A stretch of DNA of 64,000 bases from Billgrantia endophytica. GTDB taxonomy: Bacteria; Pseudomonadota; Gammaproteobacteria; Pseudomonadales; Halomonadaceae. The stretch is taken from contig NZ_PNRF01000043.1 of the NCBI RefSeq assembly GCF_002879615.1, positions 1-64,000 on the forward strand, given 5' to 3'. Below the pieces are notes generated by a model. The model was not told the DNA's origin. It saw only the letters and a list, made by a program, of their open reading frames with translations, and did no database searches. Positions 10,733-18,493 of this stretch are shown piece by piece (positions within the stretch are counted from its first letter, which is position 1; each line of letters starts with the position of its first letter). Made by a program: the position numbers and the translations under genes.

Positions 10733-10883
10733 TCGCGTCTCCGGCGAACGTGGCGAAGGGTCATGTTAAGTTAAGCCAAGTCAGGTCTTACAGCATTCGC
10801 GAAACGACTCGCACATGCCAGTATGGATCGATGAAACCTGCCCGCTCCCGGGGCATGGCCTCCGACCCGTTGAGGAATCCATC

Positions 10884-11969
10884 ATGACTCGTCTGTTTCG
10901 CAAGCATTACCACCCGGCTGGAACGGCCCCCGGTACACTACGCGAACTGACGCTCGAACAGGCGGCACTGATTACGCCGGCGAGCTTTCTCCTGGCGAGT
11001 CGTGAGGCAGGGCGCTGGGGGGTGGTCCGGGACGTGTCTGCCCTGGACGTTCCCGCAGTCGAGTCGGCAGATCAACTGCATTGGTTGCACGTGCAGGGCA
11101 TGCCCACGGCGGAAGAGCTTGAACGGCTCGGGGATCGGCTCGGACTGCATCCCCTGGTACAGGAAGACGTGCTCAATGGAGGGCAGCGACCCAAGGTGGA
11201 GCGTTTCGGCGATACGCTGGTCGTCATGCTGGGTGTGCCGTTCGAGGATGCCGAGAGAAGCCTGCATCTGTATCAGCTCACGCTGTTCATGGCCGGGCAC
11301 TATGTGGTCAGCTTCATGCCGGATGGCCCGGATCCCTTCGCTGAGGTTCGCTGCAGGTTGAAGGAGCGGGGCGGCAAGGCGCTGGGTGAGCCGGACGACT
11401 TGCTTTATGGCTTGCTGGACGCCGCGGTGGACCACGCCTTTCCCGTCCTGGACCAAGTGGGAGAGCGCATCGAAGCGGCGGAATTCGACATACTCGATCA
11501 CCCGGACAGCCAGACCCTGGAACGTCTGCATGGCCTCAAGCGTGAGCTGATTCTGCTGCGTCGCCACCTATGGCCGACTCGTGAAGTGATCAATCAGCTG
11601 CTGCGTGATCACAATGATCTCTTCACACCCGATACACGGGTCTGGATGCGAGACGTCTATGACCATACCGTACAGATCATGGATCTGGTCGAGAGCTATC
11701 GCGACATGACGGCGAGCCTGCTGGATATCTATCTCTCCAGCATGAGCCATCGGCTCAATGCCAGCATGCGCACGCTGACGATCATCGCCACCATCTTCAT
11801 GCCTCTGACCTTTATCGCCGGGGTCTATGGCATGAACTTTTCCCACCCCCACAGCCCCTTCGCCATGCCGGAGCTCCACTGGTATTGGGGATATCCGCTG
11901 GTGTGGGGTGTGATGGTACTGATCGCACTGGGCATGATAGCGATGTTCCGGCGCATGAAGTGGTTCTAG
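10884..11969 (+). CDS. CorA-family divalent cation channel
   Basis: Inner-membrane magnesium/zinc/cobalt channel of the CorA superfamily, 361 residues from the ATG at 10884 (MTRLFRKHYHPAG), which has GAGGA upstream. The earlier in-frame ATG at 10815 lacks a good ribosome site. A large N-terminal cytoplasmic domain and a long helix (residues about 200-290) are followed by two C-terminal membrane segments, with the selectivity motif YGMNF between them and a basic tail (MFRRMKWF). It could be a ZntB-type zinc exporter rather than a magnesium importer. Confidence 0.9.
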   Translation: MTRLFRKHYHPAGTAPGTLRELTLEQAALITPASFLLASREAGRWGVVRDVSALDVPAVESADQLHWLHVQGMPTAEELERLGDRLGLHPLVQEDVLNGGQRPKVERFGDTLVVMLGVPFEDAERSLHLYQLTLFMAGHYVVSFMPDGPDPFAEVRCRLKERGGKALGEPDDLLYGLLDAAVDHAFPVLDQVGERIEAAEFDILDHPDSQTLERLHGLKRELILLRRHLWPTREVINQLLRDHNDLFTPDTRVWMRDVYDHTVQIMDLVESYRDMTASLLDIYLSSMSHRLNASMRTLTIIATIFMPLTFIAGVYGMNFSHPHSPFAMPELHWYWGYPLVWGVMVLIALGMIAMFRRMKWF

Positions 11970-12128
11970 CCAGCCATGGCGTCGGCCCATGTTCCGGGTG
12001 ATGCCGTGGCCAGCTAGACTTTACACGAGGTCTTTTTTCTTTATATTAAAAGCTCAGGGTCGATGCCGGGTCGGGACAGACTGCCATAATTATATATTAT
12101 TTAGCTACCCTCGTGCTAGAGGTACACA
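11970..12128. other. AT-rich intergenic region upstream of the Crp/Fnr gene
   Basis: This stretch is markedly richer in A and T than its neighbours, with CTTTTTTCTTTATATT at about 12025 and AATTATATATTATTTAG at about 12088. The second tract offers several -10-like boxes and probably carries the promoter of the regulator at 12129. An imperfect hairpin (catggcgtc with gatgccgtg) near 11975 may end the corA transcript. Confidence 0.45.
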
Positions 12129-12941
12129 ATGGTGCTTCACTCAAAAGGCAGGGATCGTGGCATGCTTGCCTCTTTTCTTGAAAAGCTGAGCAATTATATC
12201 GACTTTACCGAGAATGAGCGTCAGGTATTAAAGGATACGGTAAAAAGTGTGAGGCATTACGAAAAGAAGGGTGTGGATATAATAAGCATAGGGGAGCGGC
12301 CGCTGGGCGTTCATCTCATGCTAAAGGGTTGGGCGTGTCGTTACAAACTATTGGAAGACGGCTCGGAACATATCATGGCATATCTCATGCCCGGCGATAT
12401 GTGTAATGTTCATACTACCCTGCTAAAGCAGATGGACCATTCCATTCGCACCATGACCGAGGCGACGGTAGCCAGTATTACCCATGAGCAGATCAACGAC
12501 ATCATTGACCACTACCCGCGTATTGCGCGGGCGTTGTTCTGGTCGATGTTGGTGGATGAAGGGATTTTAAGAGAGTGGCTGGTCAATTTGGGTAGCCGTT
12601 CTGCCGAGGCGAGTCTTGCACACTTGTTTTGCGAACTGCTGACACGTTCGCGTGCCGCCGGCCTCACGCAGGACAACAGTTTCTGTTTACCGTTGAGCCA
12701 GGCTGAGTTGAGCGATGCGCAGGGTAGGTCGCCAGTTCATGTCAACCGGGTCCTCAAGAAACTACGAAATGATGGTCTCATCTCTTTCCGCAATAAACGC
12801 CTCACTATTCTGGACTGGGAAAAGCTCGTCCAGTTGGCCCAGTTCGACCCCGGCTATCTGCATCTGGAACGTTATGTTGGGGATGTGGTGCCAAACTCCC
12901 GCCATGGCAAGCCCACCTGCCGTGCGGAGCGGAACAAATGA
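12129..12941 (+). CDS. Crp/Fnr-family transcriptional regulator
   Basis: 270-residue regulator. An N-terminal cyclic-nucleotide-binding-type beta barrel (residues about 25-130, with GERPLGVHLMLKGWA and MPGDMCNVHT) is followed by a long dimer helix and a C-terminal winged helix (LPLSQAELSDAQGRSPVHVN with VLKKLRNDGLISF). The cysteine clusters that hold the iron-sulfur cluster of FNR are not seen, so oxygen sensing is unlikely. The start at 12129 has AGAGG upstream; an internal ATG at 12162 is an alternative. The AT-rich codon use in the first third is unlike its neighbours. Confidence 0.88.
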   Translation: MVLHSKGRDRGMLASFLEKLSNYIDFTENERQVLKDTVKSVRHYEKKGVDIISIGERPLGVHLMLKGWACRYKLLEDGSEHIMAYLMPGDMCNVHTTLLKQMDHSIRTMTEATVASITHEQINDIIDHYPRIARALFWSMLVDEGILREWLVNLGSRSAEASLAHLFCELLTRSRAAGLTQDNSFCLPLSQAELSDAQGRSPVHVNRVLKKLRNDGLISFRNKRLTILDWEKLVQLAQFDPGYLHLERYVGDVVPNSRHGKPTCRAERNK

Positions 12942-12982
12942 CCTTTTATACCGCTCCCATGCAGGTGCCTTTCGAAACCCGC

Positions 12983-14428
12983 TCAGAACGAGCCGAACAG
13001 GGTGCCCGCGGTAATCAACAGCACCAGCGAGATGATGGGTATCAGCACGGCTACCACCGCGATATCCAGGTAGGCTTGGCGATGCGTCAGGCCACAGATG
13101 GAAAGTAGCGTAATCACCGCGCCATTGTGGGGCAGGGCGTCCAGCCCGCCGGTGGCGACCGCCGTGACCCGGTGCAGCAGTTCCGGCGATACGCCGGCCG
13201 CTTGCCCCATGGCCAGGTAGGTGTCACCCAGGGTGGCCAGGGCGATACTCATGCCGCCCGAGGCCGAGCCCGTTATGCCCGCCAGCAGGTTGACTGCCAC
13301 GGCCAGCGAGATCAGGGGGTTGTCGCCGCCGATCGACGTCACCCACACACTGATGGCATCGAAGGCCGCCAGCGAGGCGATGACCGAACCGAAACCGACC
13401 AGGCTGGCGGTATTGAAGATCGGTAACAGTGAGGCGTTGGCGCCGCTGTCCAAGGTACTGGTGAGAGCCATCAGACGGCTGCGGTTGGTGAGTATGAGGA
13501 CCATGATGGAACTCACGAGCGCCGCAATGACAGACCACACCCCGCGTACCGACTCGATGGTGGTTGCGCCATATTGCGATTCGGCAAGATAGTCCGTGTC
13601 CATGGCCGGAATGACGACGGCGGTGAACAGCAGGTTGAGGGCGATCACCAGTACGATTGGCAACAGTGCCAGCGGTAAGGAAGGCAGTCCCTTGTCGGGC
13701 TGGTGGGGGGCGACCTCGGCCAGGTCAAACCCTTCTCCCGCTGCGTGTTCGCGAAGATGCGGTGCGGCTGGCGCCTCCTCGTCGTGTTCACCGTAGCCTT
13801 CGCCCGCGGCGCGCGCCTTGCCTGTCCGATAGCTCAACCAGGCTTGCCCCAGCCCCAGCATGACCAGGCTGGTCAGGATACCCAGCCCGGGGGCGGCGAA
13901 CGACGAGGTGCCGAAGAAGGGCATGGGAATGGCGTTCTGGATCGCCGGCGTGCCGGGTAGTGCCGTCATGGTGAACGTGAAGGCTCCCAGTGCGATGGTG
14001 CCGGGAATGAGACGCTTGGGCAGGCTTGCCTTGCGAAACAGCGCGGCGGCGATGGGATAGACGGCGAAGGCCACCACGAACAACGAGACGCCGCCGTAGG
14101 TCATCACCGCGCAGGAGAGCACCACCGCCAGGATGGCGCGCGCATCGCCCAGCCGCTCGACGATGGCGCTGGCCAGCACCTCCGCGCTGCCGGAGTCCTC
14201 CATCAATTTGCCGAAGACCGCTCCCAGCAGGAACAGCGGGAAGTAGCGCACGATGAAGTCACCGGCCGCACCCATGAACACCTGGGTATAGCTGGCCAGC
14301 AGGGGGGTATCGACGGAGACGAGGACCACCAGCGCGGCCAGGACCGGGGCAAGGATCAACAGGCTGAAGCCGCGGTAGGCCAGGTACATCAAGAGACCGA
14401 GTGCAACGGCAATGGCCAGGATGCCCAT
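12983..14428 (-). CDS. GntP-family permease
   Basis: Integral membrane transporter of 481 residues with about 12 hydrophobic segments, of the gluconate:H+ symporter superfamily. Family motifs include YGGVSLFVVAFAVYPIAAAL, PGTPAIQNAIP and GSASGGMSIALA. A hydrophilic, acidic and His-rich loop of about 45 residues (GEGYGEHDEEAP and onward) divides the two halves. The start overlaps the patatin gene's stop by one base (TGATG), so the two are coupled. The substrate is unknown; coupling with a lipase-like protein suggests a hydroxy acid such as 3-hydroxybutyrate, which is an inference. Confidence 0.85.
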   Translation of the reverse strand: MGILAIAVALGLLMYLAYRGFSLLILAPVLAALVVLVSVDTPLLASYTQVFMGAAGDFIVRYFPLFLLGAVFGKLMEDSGSAEVLASAIVERLGDARAILAVVLSCAVMTYGGVSLFVVAFAVYPIAAALFRKASLPKRLIPGTIALGAFTFTMTALPGTPAIQNAIPMPFFGTSSFAAPGLGILTSLVMLGLGQAWLSYRTGKARAAGEGYGEHDEEAPAAPHLREHAAGEGFDLAEVAPHQPDKGLPSLPLALLPIVLVIALNLLFTAVVIPAMDTDYLAESQYGATTIESVRGVWSVIAALVSSIMVLILTNRSRLMALTSTLDSGANASLLPIFNTASLVGFGSVIASLAAFDAISVWVTSIGGDNPLISLAVAVNLLAGITGSASGGMSIALATLGDTYLAMGQAAGVSPELLHRVTAVATGGLDALPHNGAVITLLSICGLTHRQAYLDIAVVAVLIPIISLVLLITAGTLFGSF

Positions 14429-15513
14429 CAGGAGCCCTCGTCACCGCGACGTCCCGATGTCTCGTCCGGCATCGAGATCGGCCTGAACGTGTCCTGAAAG
14501 ACCGTATTCAGGTCGAACGTGGAACACTCGCCAATGGCGTCGAAGTTCTCCTCCAGCCAAAAATTGGCCCAGGCACGACCCCGTTGGTGCAGTCGGGAAA
14601 CGAAATCCCACTCGGCATTCAGCTTGCTGGAGGCGCTCAGCTCTTCGACCTCCTGCTCGGCATGAATCAGGTGCAGGCGCATGGAGCGATAGCTTTCCAG
14701 CTCGAGCCCCTCCGCCGCGATCAGCTGATGCAGCAGGTGGATGCTGCGCAGCTCCTTGATCAAACTCGAGTTGAAGGTGATTTCGTTGATACGGTTGATG
14801 ATATCCCGCGCGCTGTCGGGCAATTTGCGACGGATGAGCGGGTTGACCTGTACCACGACCAGATCCCGGCAGCCCTGGTCATCGACCAGAGGGTAGAGCG
14901 CCGGGTTACCGCTGTAGCCGCCATCCCAGTAGGCTTCCCCGTCGATTTCCACGGCGGGAAACATGAAGGGCAGGCAGGCCGAGGCCATGACGGTATCGAC
15001 GCTCAACTCCGGTTGGCGAAAGATCTTCGCTTGCCCGGTTCGCACATTGGTCGCCGTGACGAACACCTTGGCCTTGCGGCAGGCATTGACCCGCTCGAAG
15101 TCGACGAGCTTGAGAACCAGGTCGCGCAATGGATTGATGGCGAGTGGATTGAGCTTCGCCGGTGCGATCAGTTGGGTGAGGCTCTCATAGAACAGATAGG
15201 CCGGCGAGTTGTCCAGGCTGTCGTTACCGATCAGCCGATCCCAGGGGCTACGCTGAATGGGAGAAAAGCGGGCCGCATCGCTGACCGCCTTCCAGAAGGT
15301 AGCCAATGCCTCGCGGGCCCCGTCGCGCCCACCCTTGTGAAGTCCATCGGCCATTACCACGGCATTCATGGCGCCCGCACTGGTGCCGCTAACACCATCG
15401 ATTTCCAGCCTGTCCTCTTCCAGCAGCCGATCCAGCACGCCCCAGGTCAAGGCTCCGTGGGAGCCTCCGCCCTGTAGTGCCAGATCGATGCGCTTCCTTT
15501 CGCCCTTTGCCAT
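14428..15513 (-). CDS. Patatin-like phospholipase family protein
   Basis: Serine hydrolase of 361 residues with the Ser-Asp dyad of patatins: the glycine-rich oxyanion loop QGGGSHGALTWGVLD at residue 14, nucleophile elbow GTSAGAMNA, and the aspartate in YWDGGYSGNPALYPL. There is no signal peptide, so it acts in the cytoplasm or on the inner leaflet. It is translationally coupled to the GntP permease downstream. A role in polyhydroxybutyrate or lipid turnover, supplying or receiving the permease substrate, is plausible but not shown by sequence. Confidence 0.88.
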   Translation of the reverse strand: MAKGERKRIDLALQGGGSHGALTWGVLDRLLEEDRLEIDGVSGTSAGAMNAVVMADGLHKGGRDGAREALATFWKAVSDAARFSPIQRSPWDRLIGNDSLDNSPAYLFYESLTQLIAPAKLNPLAINPLRDLVLKLVDFERVNACRKAKVFVTATNVRTGQAKIFRQPELSVDTVMASACLPFMFPAVEIDGEAYWDGGYSGNPALYPLVDDQGCRDLVVVQVNPLIRRKLPDSARDIINRINEITFNSSLIKELRSIHLLHQLIAAEGLELESYRSMRLHLIHAEQEVEELSASSKLNAEWDFVSRLHQRGRAWANFWLEENFDAIGECSTFDLNTVFQDTFRPISMPDETSGRRGDEGS

Positions 15514-15662
15514 ACGGTCTCCTTGGGTAGAACCATGAATGCTGCAACGCAGTATAGCTTAACTGTCAGTCTCGATCTCCCGATTCTGCAGGCAAGCGTG
15601 CGCCTGCCGGGAACGGGTCGACGTGGGGGAACTCACCATGAACCGAACTCTGCCAGGCTTCG

Positions 15663-16058
15663 TTACAGGGTATTGCTGATGTATCGCTGGCCCTGGATCA
15701 TCTGCCGGATGGCACCAGGCAGTTCATCCGGGTCGCCCTTGAGGATATAGCCCTGCGCACCGGCGGCGAGTGCCTGATCGACATAGCGCCGTTCGCCATG
15801 GCCGGAAAGGATGGCGCACTGCAGGCCCGGGTGGCGCTCCTTCAACCGGGAGATGAGATCCAGGCCAGTGATCCCCGTCAAGGACAGGTCTATGAGCACA
15901 AGATCCGGTGTGATCTGCTCGAGTCTTTCGAGCGCGACTTCTCCCGACTCGGCGGTTTCGCAGACTTCCAGATCCTCTTCCTGATTGATGTACTCGCGTA
16001 GCATTTCACGCATGAAGGCGTGATCTTCAACCACAAATACCTTGGCCATGGCGTCCAT
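15663..16058 (-). CDS. Receiver-only response regulator (NarL-type, lacking its DNA-binding domain)
   Basis: 131-residue CheY-like receiver: acidic pocket VVEDH, phosphoacceptor Asp in LVLIDLSLTG, Thr/Ser switch in ILSGHGE, and the Lys in GYILKGD. The sequence resembles NarL/FixJ regulators and stops right after the linker motif GQRYISNTL, exactly where a LuxR-type helix-turn-helix would normally begin. I see no helix-turn-helix remnant in the 150 bases downstream. It lies 48 bases after the kinase gene in the same direction and is its likely partner. The output must be by protein contact unless the domain was lost. Confidence 0.88.
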   Translation of the reverse strand: MDAMAKVFVVEDHAFMREMLREYINQEEDLEVCETAESGEVALERLEQITPDLVLIDLSLTGITGLDLISRLKERHPGLQCAILSGHGERRYVDQALAAGAQGYILKGDPDELPGAIRQMIQGQRYISNTL

Positions 16059-16106
16059 GCCCTCTCTCTAAAGTGAACTGAAGTGAATGCGCGATGCGGG
16101 AACCGC

Positions 16107-18104
16107 TCAATGCTTCCGCAACCATTCCGGTCGAGCGGGAACTCTAATGACTATAGAGGTTCCCGAGCGCGGCACCGTATCGATTTCCATGGAACCTCCC
16201 AGCAAGCGTAGACGTTCACGGCTGCTGACGAGTCCGAAGCCCGGGTGTTCATCCTGGCCAGCCTCCATGAGAGCCAGGTCGAAACCTTCTCCCGCATCGC
16301 TCACCTGGATGATGATCTCCTCTTCCGTCTGGTCCAGCTCAACGGCGGCCTTGTCCACGTGGGAGTGTTTCTTCACGTTGAAGAGCAGTTCCCGCACGAT
16401 CTGAAACAGAAGAACGCGCAGATCCTCGTCGGGCATGTGCGGAGGGTGATGAATCGTCATGCCCACATCCAGCTCATGCATTTGCTGCATCTGGCGCTGG
16501 AGCCACTCGAGCGCCTCGGCCAAACCCTCCGTCTTCAGGATGGGAGGGCTGAGATCGACGGTGAGCTGGCGAGTCGTCTCGATGGCCTGCTTGATCCAGA
16601 GGCGCGTGCCTTCAACGACATCCGTCAACTCGTGCTGCCCGGTTGCCGCCAGCCTCTCCTGAATCAAGCACAGCTTTATCTGCAGGCCGTAGAGCAGCTG
16701 TTGCAGGTCGTCATGCAGCACCTGGGACACCCTGCGTCGCTCCTCCTGCTCGGCCATGGTCAATTTCCACGCCAGGTCGCTGACCTGTGCGGTGCGTTCA
16801 CGGACGCGCGCTTCCAGCGTCTCGTTGAGTTCCGTCAGTGCCTGTTCAGCAAGCTTCTGCTCGTTGATGTCGATATTCATGCCCACCCAGCCGCGGATGG
16901 TGTCATCCGTGTTGCGCAGTGCGTTGGCTCGTACCGCCGTCCATCGGTACTGTCCGCTCTTGGCATGATAGATCTGGAGTTTGATCTGAAGGGGCCTTCC
17001 CGTGTCGACCGCTTGCTGCCAGGTTGCCAAGGCTTCCGCTCGGGAGTCTGGGCTCACGGCGTTGGCCCAGCCGTGGCCTTTCAGTTGTTCGTAGGTTTGT
17101 CCCGTGTAGGCCTGCCAGGAAGAGCAATGTTTGGTGAACTCTCCCTTGGCATCGGTTTGCCAGACGATCTGCGCCGATGCGTCGACGAGTACCCTGAAAC
17201 GCTCCTCGCTTTCGCGCAGCTCGACCTCGAAGCGCTTGTGCTCGGTGATATCGATAAAGGTGATGACGACGCCGTCGATGTGATCGGTGGAGTTTCGATA
17301 CGGGCGCACCCGGGTGAGGAACCAGTTGCCTTCGATATCCTGCACTTCCCGGTCGAGCGGGCTCGGTTTCTCGAGGACGCGCCGCGCGTCGCTGGTCAAC
17401 TGATCGTAGCCAAGGCGGTGGGCGAGCTCCGAGAGGGGGCGGCCCCGGTCCGCCGGACGGATGTTGAATAGTGCCCCGACCAGTGGCGTGAAGCGCAGGA
17501 TGCGAAGGTCGACATCGAGACAGATAGTGGTGATCTCGGTGGCGGCAAGGAGGTTCTGCATATCGCTCGAGAACTGATCGAGCTCCTCGATCCTGTGGCG
17601 ATTCTCCCGACTGGCGGTGGCAAACCCTTCGTTCATTGATTGGAGCTCTGCCATTGTCGAGCGTAGCGCTTCATTGGCCGACTGCAATTCCTCGTTTGCC
17701 GCTCTCATCGCCTCCTGGCTCGACTCGTGTTCTTCGAAGATCACCAGGGTGAGACCCTGGTCCTCCCATTCCTCGGGAGGGCGTGCATGGATGACGATAT
17801 TGCATGGTTCTCCCTCGAGGTCGATGGCAATGGGCGTCGAGCGAATCGGTCGGGCTTCCTGCTCGGCAGCGACCAGGACCGCACGCAGCCCGAGGCGAAG
17901 CTCCTCACGAACCAGCTTGAAAACGCTGGCAGCAGCCCCCTCGCCCGGGTGCCCCAGGAAGCGGCCGGCATGCTTGGAGAAGTGCACGACCTTGTGCTCG
18001 GGGGACACCAGGATGCTGGGTGGTGCGTAGCGCTCGACCCTTCTTAGATGAAGCGTTTCATACGAGAGGGACACGGGGGCTCCGTTTTTGGTTTTCTTCT
18101 TCAC
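16107..18104 (-). CDS. PAS-containing histidine kinase resembling the C-terminal part of a CheB-CheR-PAS kinase
   Basis: 665-residue cytoplasmic sensor kinase. The N-terminus (VERYAPPSILVSPEHKVVHF) matches the segment that normally follows the CheR domain in large CheB-CheR-PAS proteins. It is followed by a coiled coil (EELQSANEALRSTMAELQSM), a PAS domain (residues about 190-310), a second PAS/PAC domain (about 315-435), a HisKA_3 dimerisation helix with phospho-His in RRVSQVLHDDLQQ, and an HATPase with DAGEGFD and GFGLVSSRERL. CheB and CheR domains are absent. It begins MKKKTKNG, so it may be a truncated but still expressed form. Its partner is the receiver at 15663. Confidence 0.87.
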   Translation of the reverse strand: MKKKTKNGAPVSLSYETLHLRRVERYAPPSILVSPEHKVVHFSKHAGRFLGHPGEGAAASVFKLVREELRLGLRAVLVAAEQEARPIRSTPIAIDLEGEPCNIVIHARPPEEWEDQGLTLVIFEEHESSQEAMRAANEELQSANEALRSTMAELQSMNEGFATASRENRHRIEELDQFSSDMQNLLAATEITTICLDVDLRILRFTPLVGALFNIRPADRGRPLSELAHRLGYDQLTSDARRVLEKPSPLDREVQDIEGNWFLTRVRPYRNSTDHIDGVVITFIDITEHKRFEVELRESEERFRVLVDASAQIVWQTDAKGEFTKHCSSWQAYTGQTYEQLKGHGWANAVSPDSRAEALATWQQAVDTGRPLQIKLQIYHAKSGQYRWTAVRANALRNTDDTIRGWVGMNIDINEQKLAEQALTELNETLEARVRERTAQVSDLAWKLTMAEQEERRRVSQVLHDDLQQLLYGLQIKLCLIQERLAATGQHELTDVVEGTRLWIKQAIETTRQLTVDLSPPILKTEGLAEALEWLQRQMQQMHELDVGMTIHHPPHMPDEDLRVLLFQIVRELLFNVKKHSHVDKAAVELDQTEEEIIIQVSDAGEGFDLALMEAGQDEHPGFGLVSSRERLRLLGGSMEIDTVPRSGTSIVIRVPARPEWLRKH

Positions 18105-18149
18105 CCGGGTGGCATGCGGGCAGCCGGCCTGGCAAGGCGGCCAGGATTG

Positions 18150-18179
18150 GACTAAAGTCTAAGATGTTAGACAATAGTC
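18150..18179. promoter_or_regulatory. 30-bp interrupted palindrome upstream of the kinase gene
   Basis: The arms GACTA-aa-GTCTAA and TTAGAC-aa-TAGTC flank a GATG centre. All 11 outer and inner arm bases pair; only the two AA/AA positions do not. It lies 46 bases upstream of the kinase start (minus) and 57 bases upstream of the small ORF at 18236 (plus), so it fits a dyad operator or a transcript-end hairpin serving either side. I know of no regulator for it. Confidence 0.6.
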
Positions 18180-18235
18180 GTAATTCACCCACACGAGAGA
18201 GCGTGACTTGCCTCGGCAAGCCGCCACCCAATGCC

Positions 18236-18418
18236 ATGATGACATTACGCTTCGCCACGATCTGGGACCACCCCCTGCCGCGTATCCAGGCCAAGGCCAG
18301 GGCGACAGAGCCGCTCACGACAGAGCGCTTCCTGACCATCTGGGACGACCCCGCTCCCGCCGTCGAAAGCACCAAGCGCAAGCGATCCGCCAGGCGCCTG
18401 CCTGCCTTCTATATCTAG
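18236..18418 (+). CDS. Small protein with an internal TIWD repeat (60 aa)
   Basis: Unrecognised 60-residue ORF. It contains two similar segments, RFATIWDHPLPR and RFLTIWDDPAPA, about 27 residues apart, then a basic tail (KRKRSARRLPAFYI). The repeat is seen at protein level and partly at DNA level, which suggests selection on the peptide. The ribosome site in front of 18236 is poor. An in-frame ATG at 18164 inside the palindrome would add 24 residues. No membrane segment. Confidence 0.45.
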   Translation: MMTLRFATIWDHPLPRIQAKARATEPLTTERFLTIWDDPAPAVESTKRKRSARRLPAFYI

Positions 18419-18493
18419 ACTAGATCTTGACTGGCGCAAGGTCCTGTCCGGCAGCCGTGCGGCATCGAACGCATGGATGGCGGATAGCCAAGC

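Noticed and set aside
18020..18235. Longer form of the small TIWD-repeat ORF
   Set aside because: The upstream part overlaps the kinase gene start antisense and the palindrome and reads as non-protein-like sequence.
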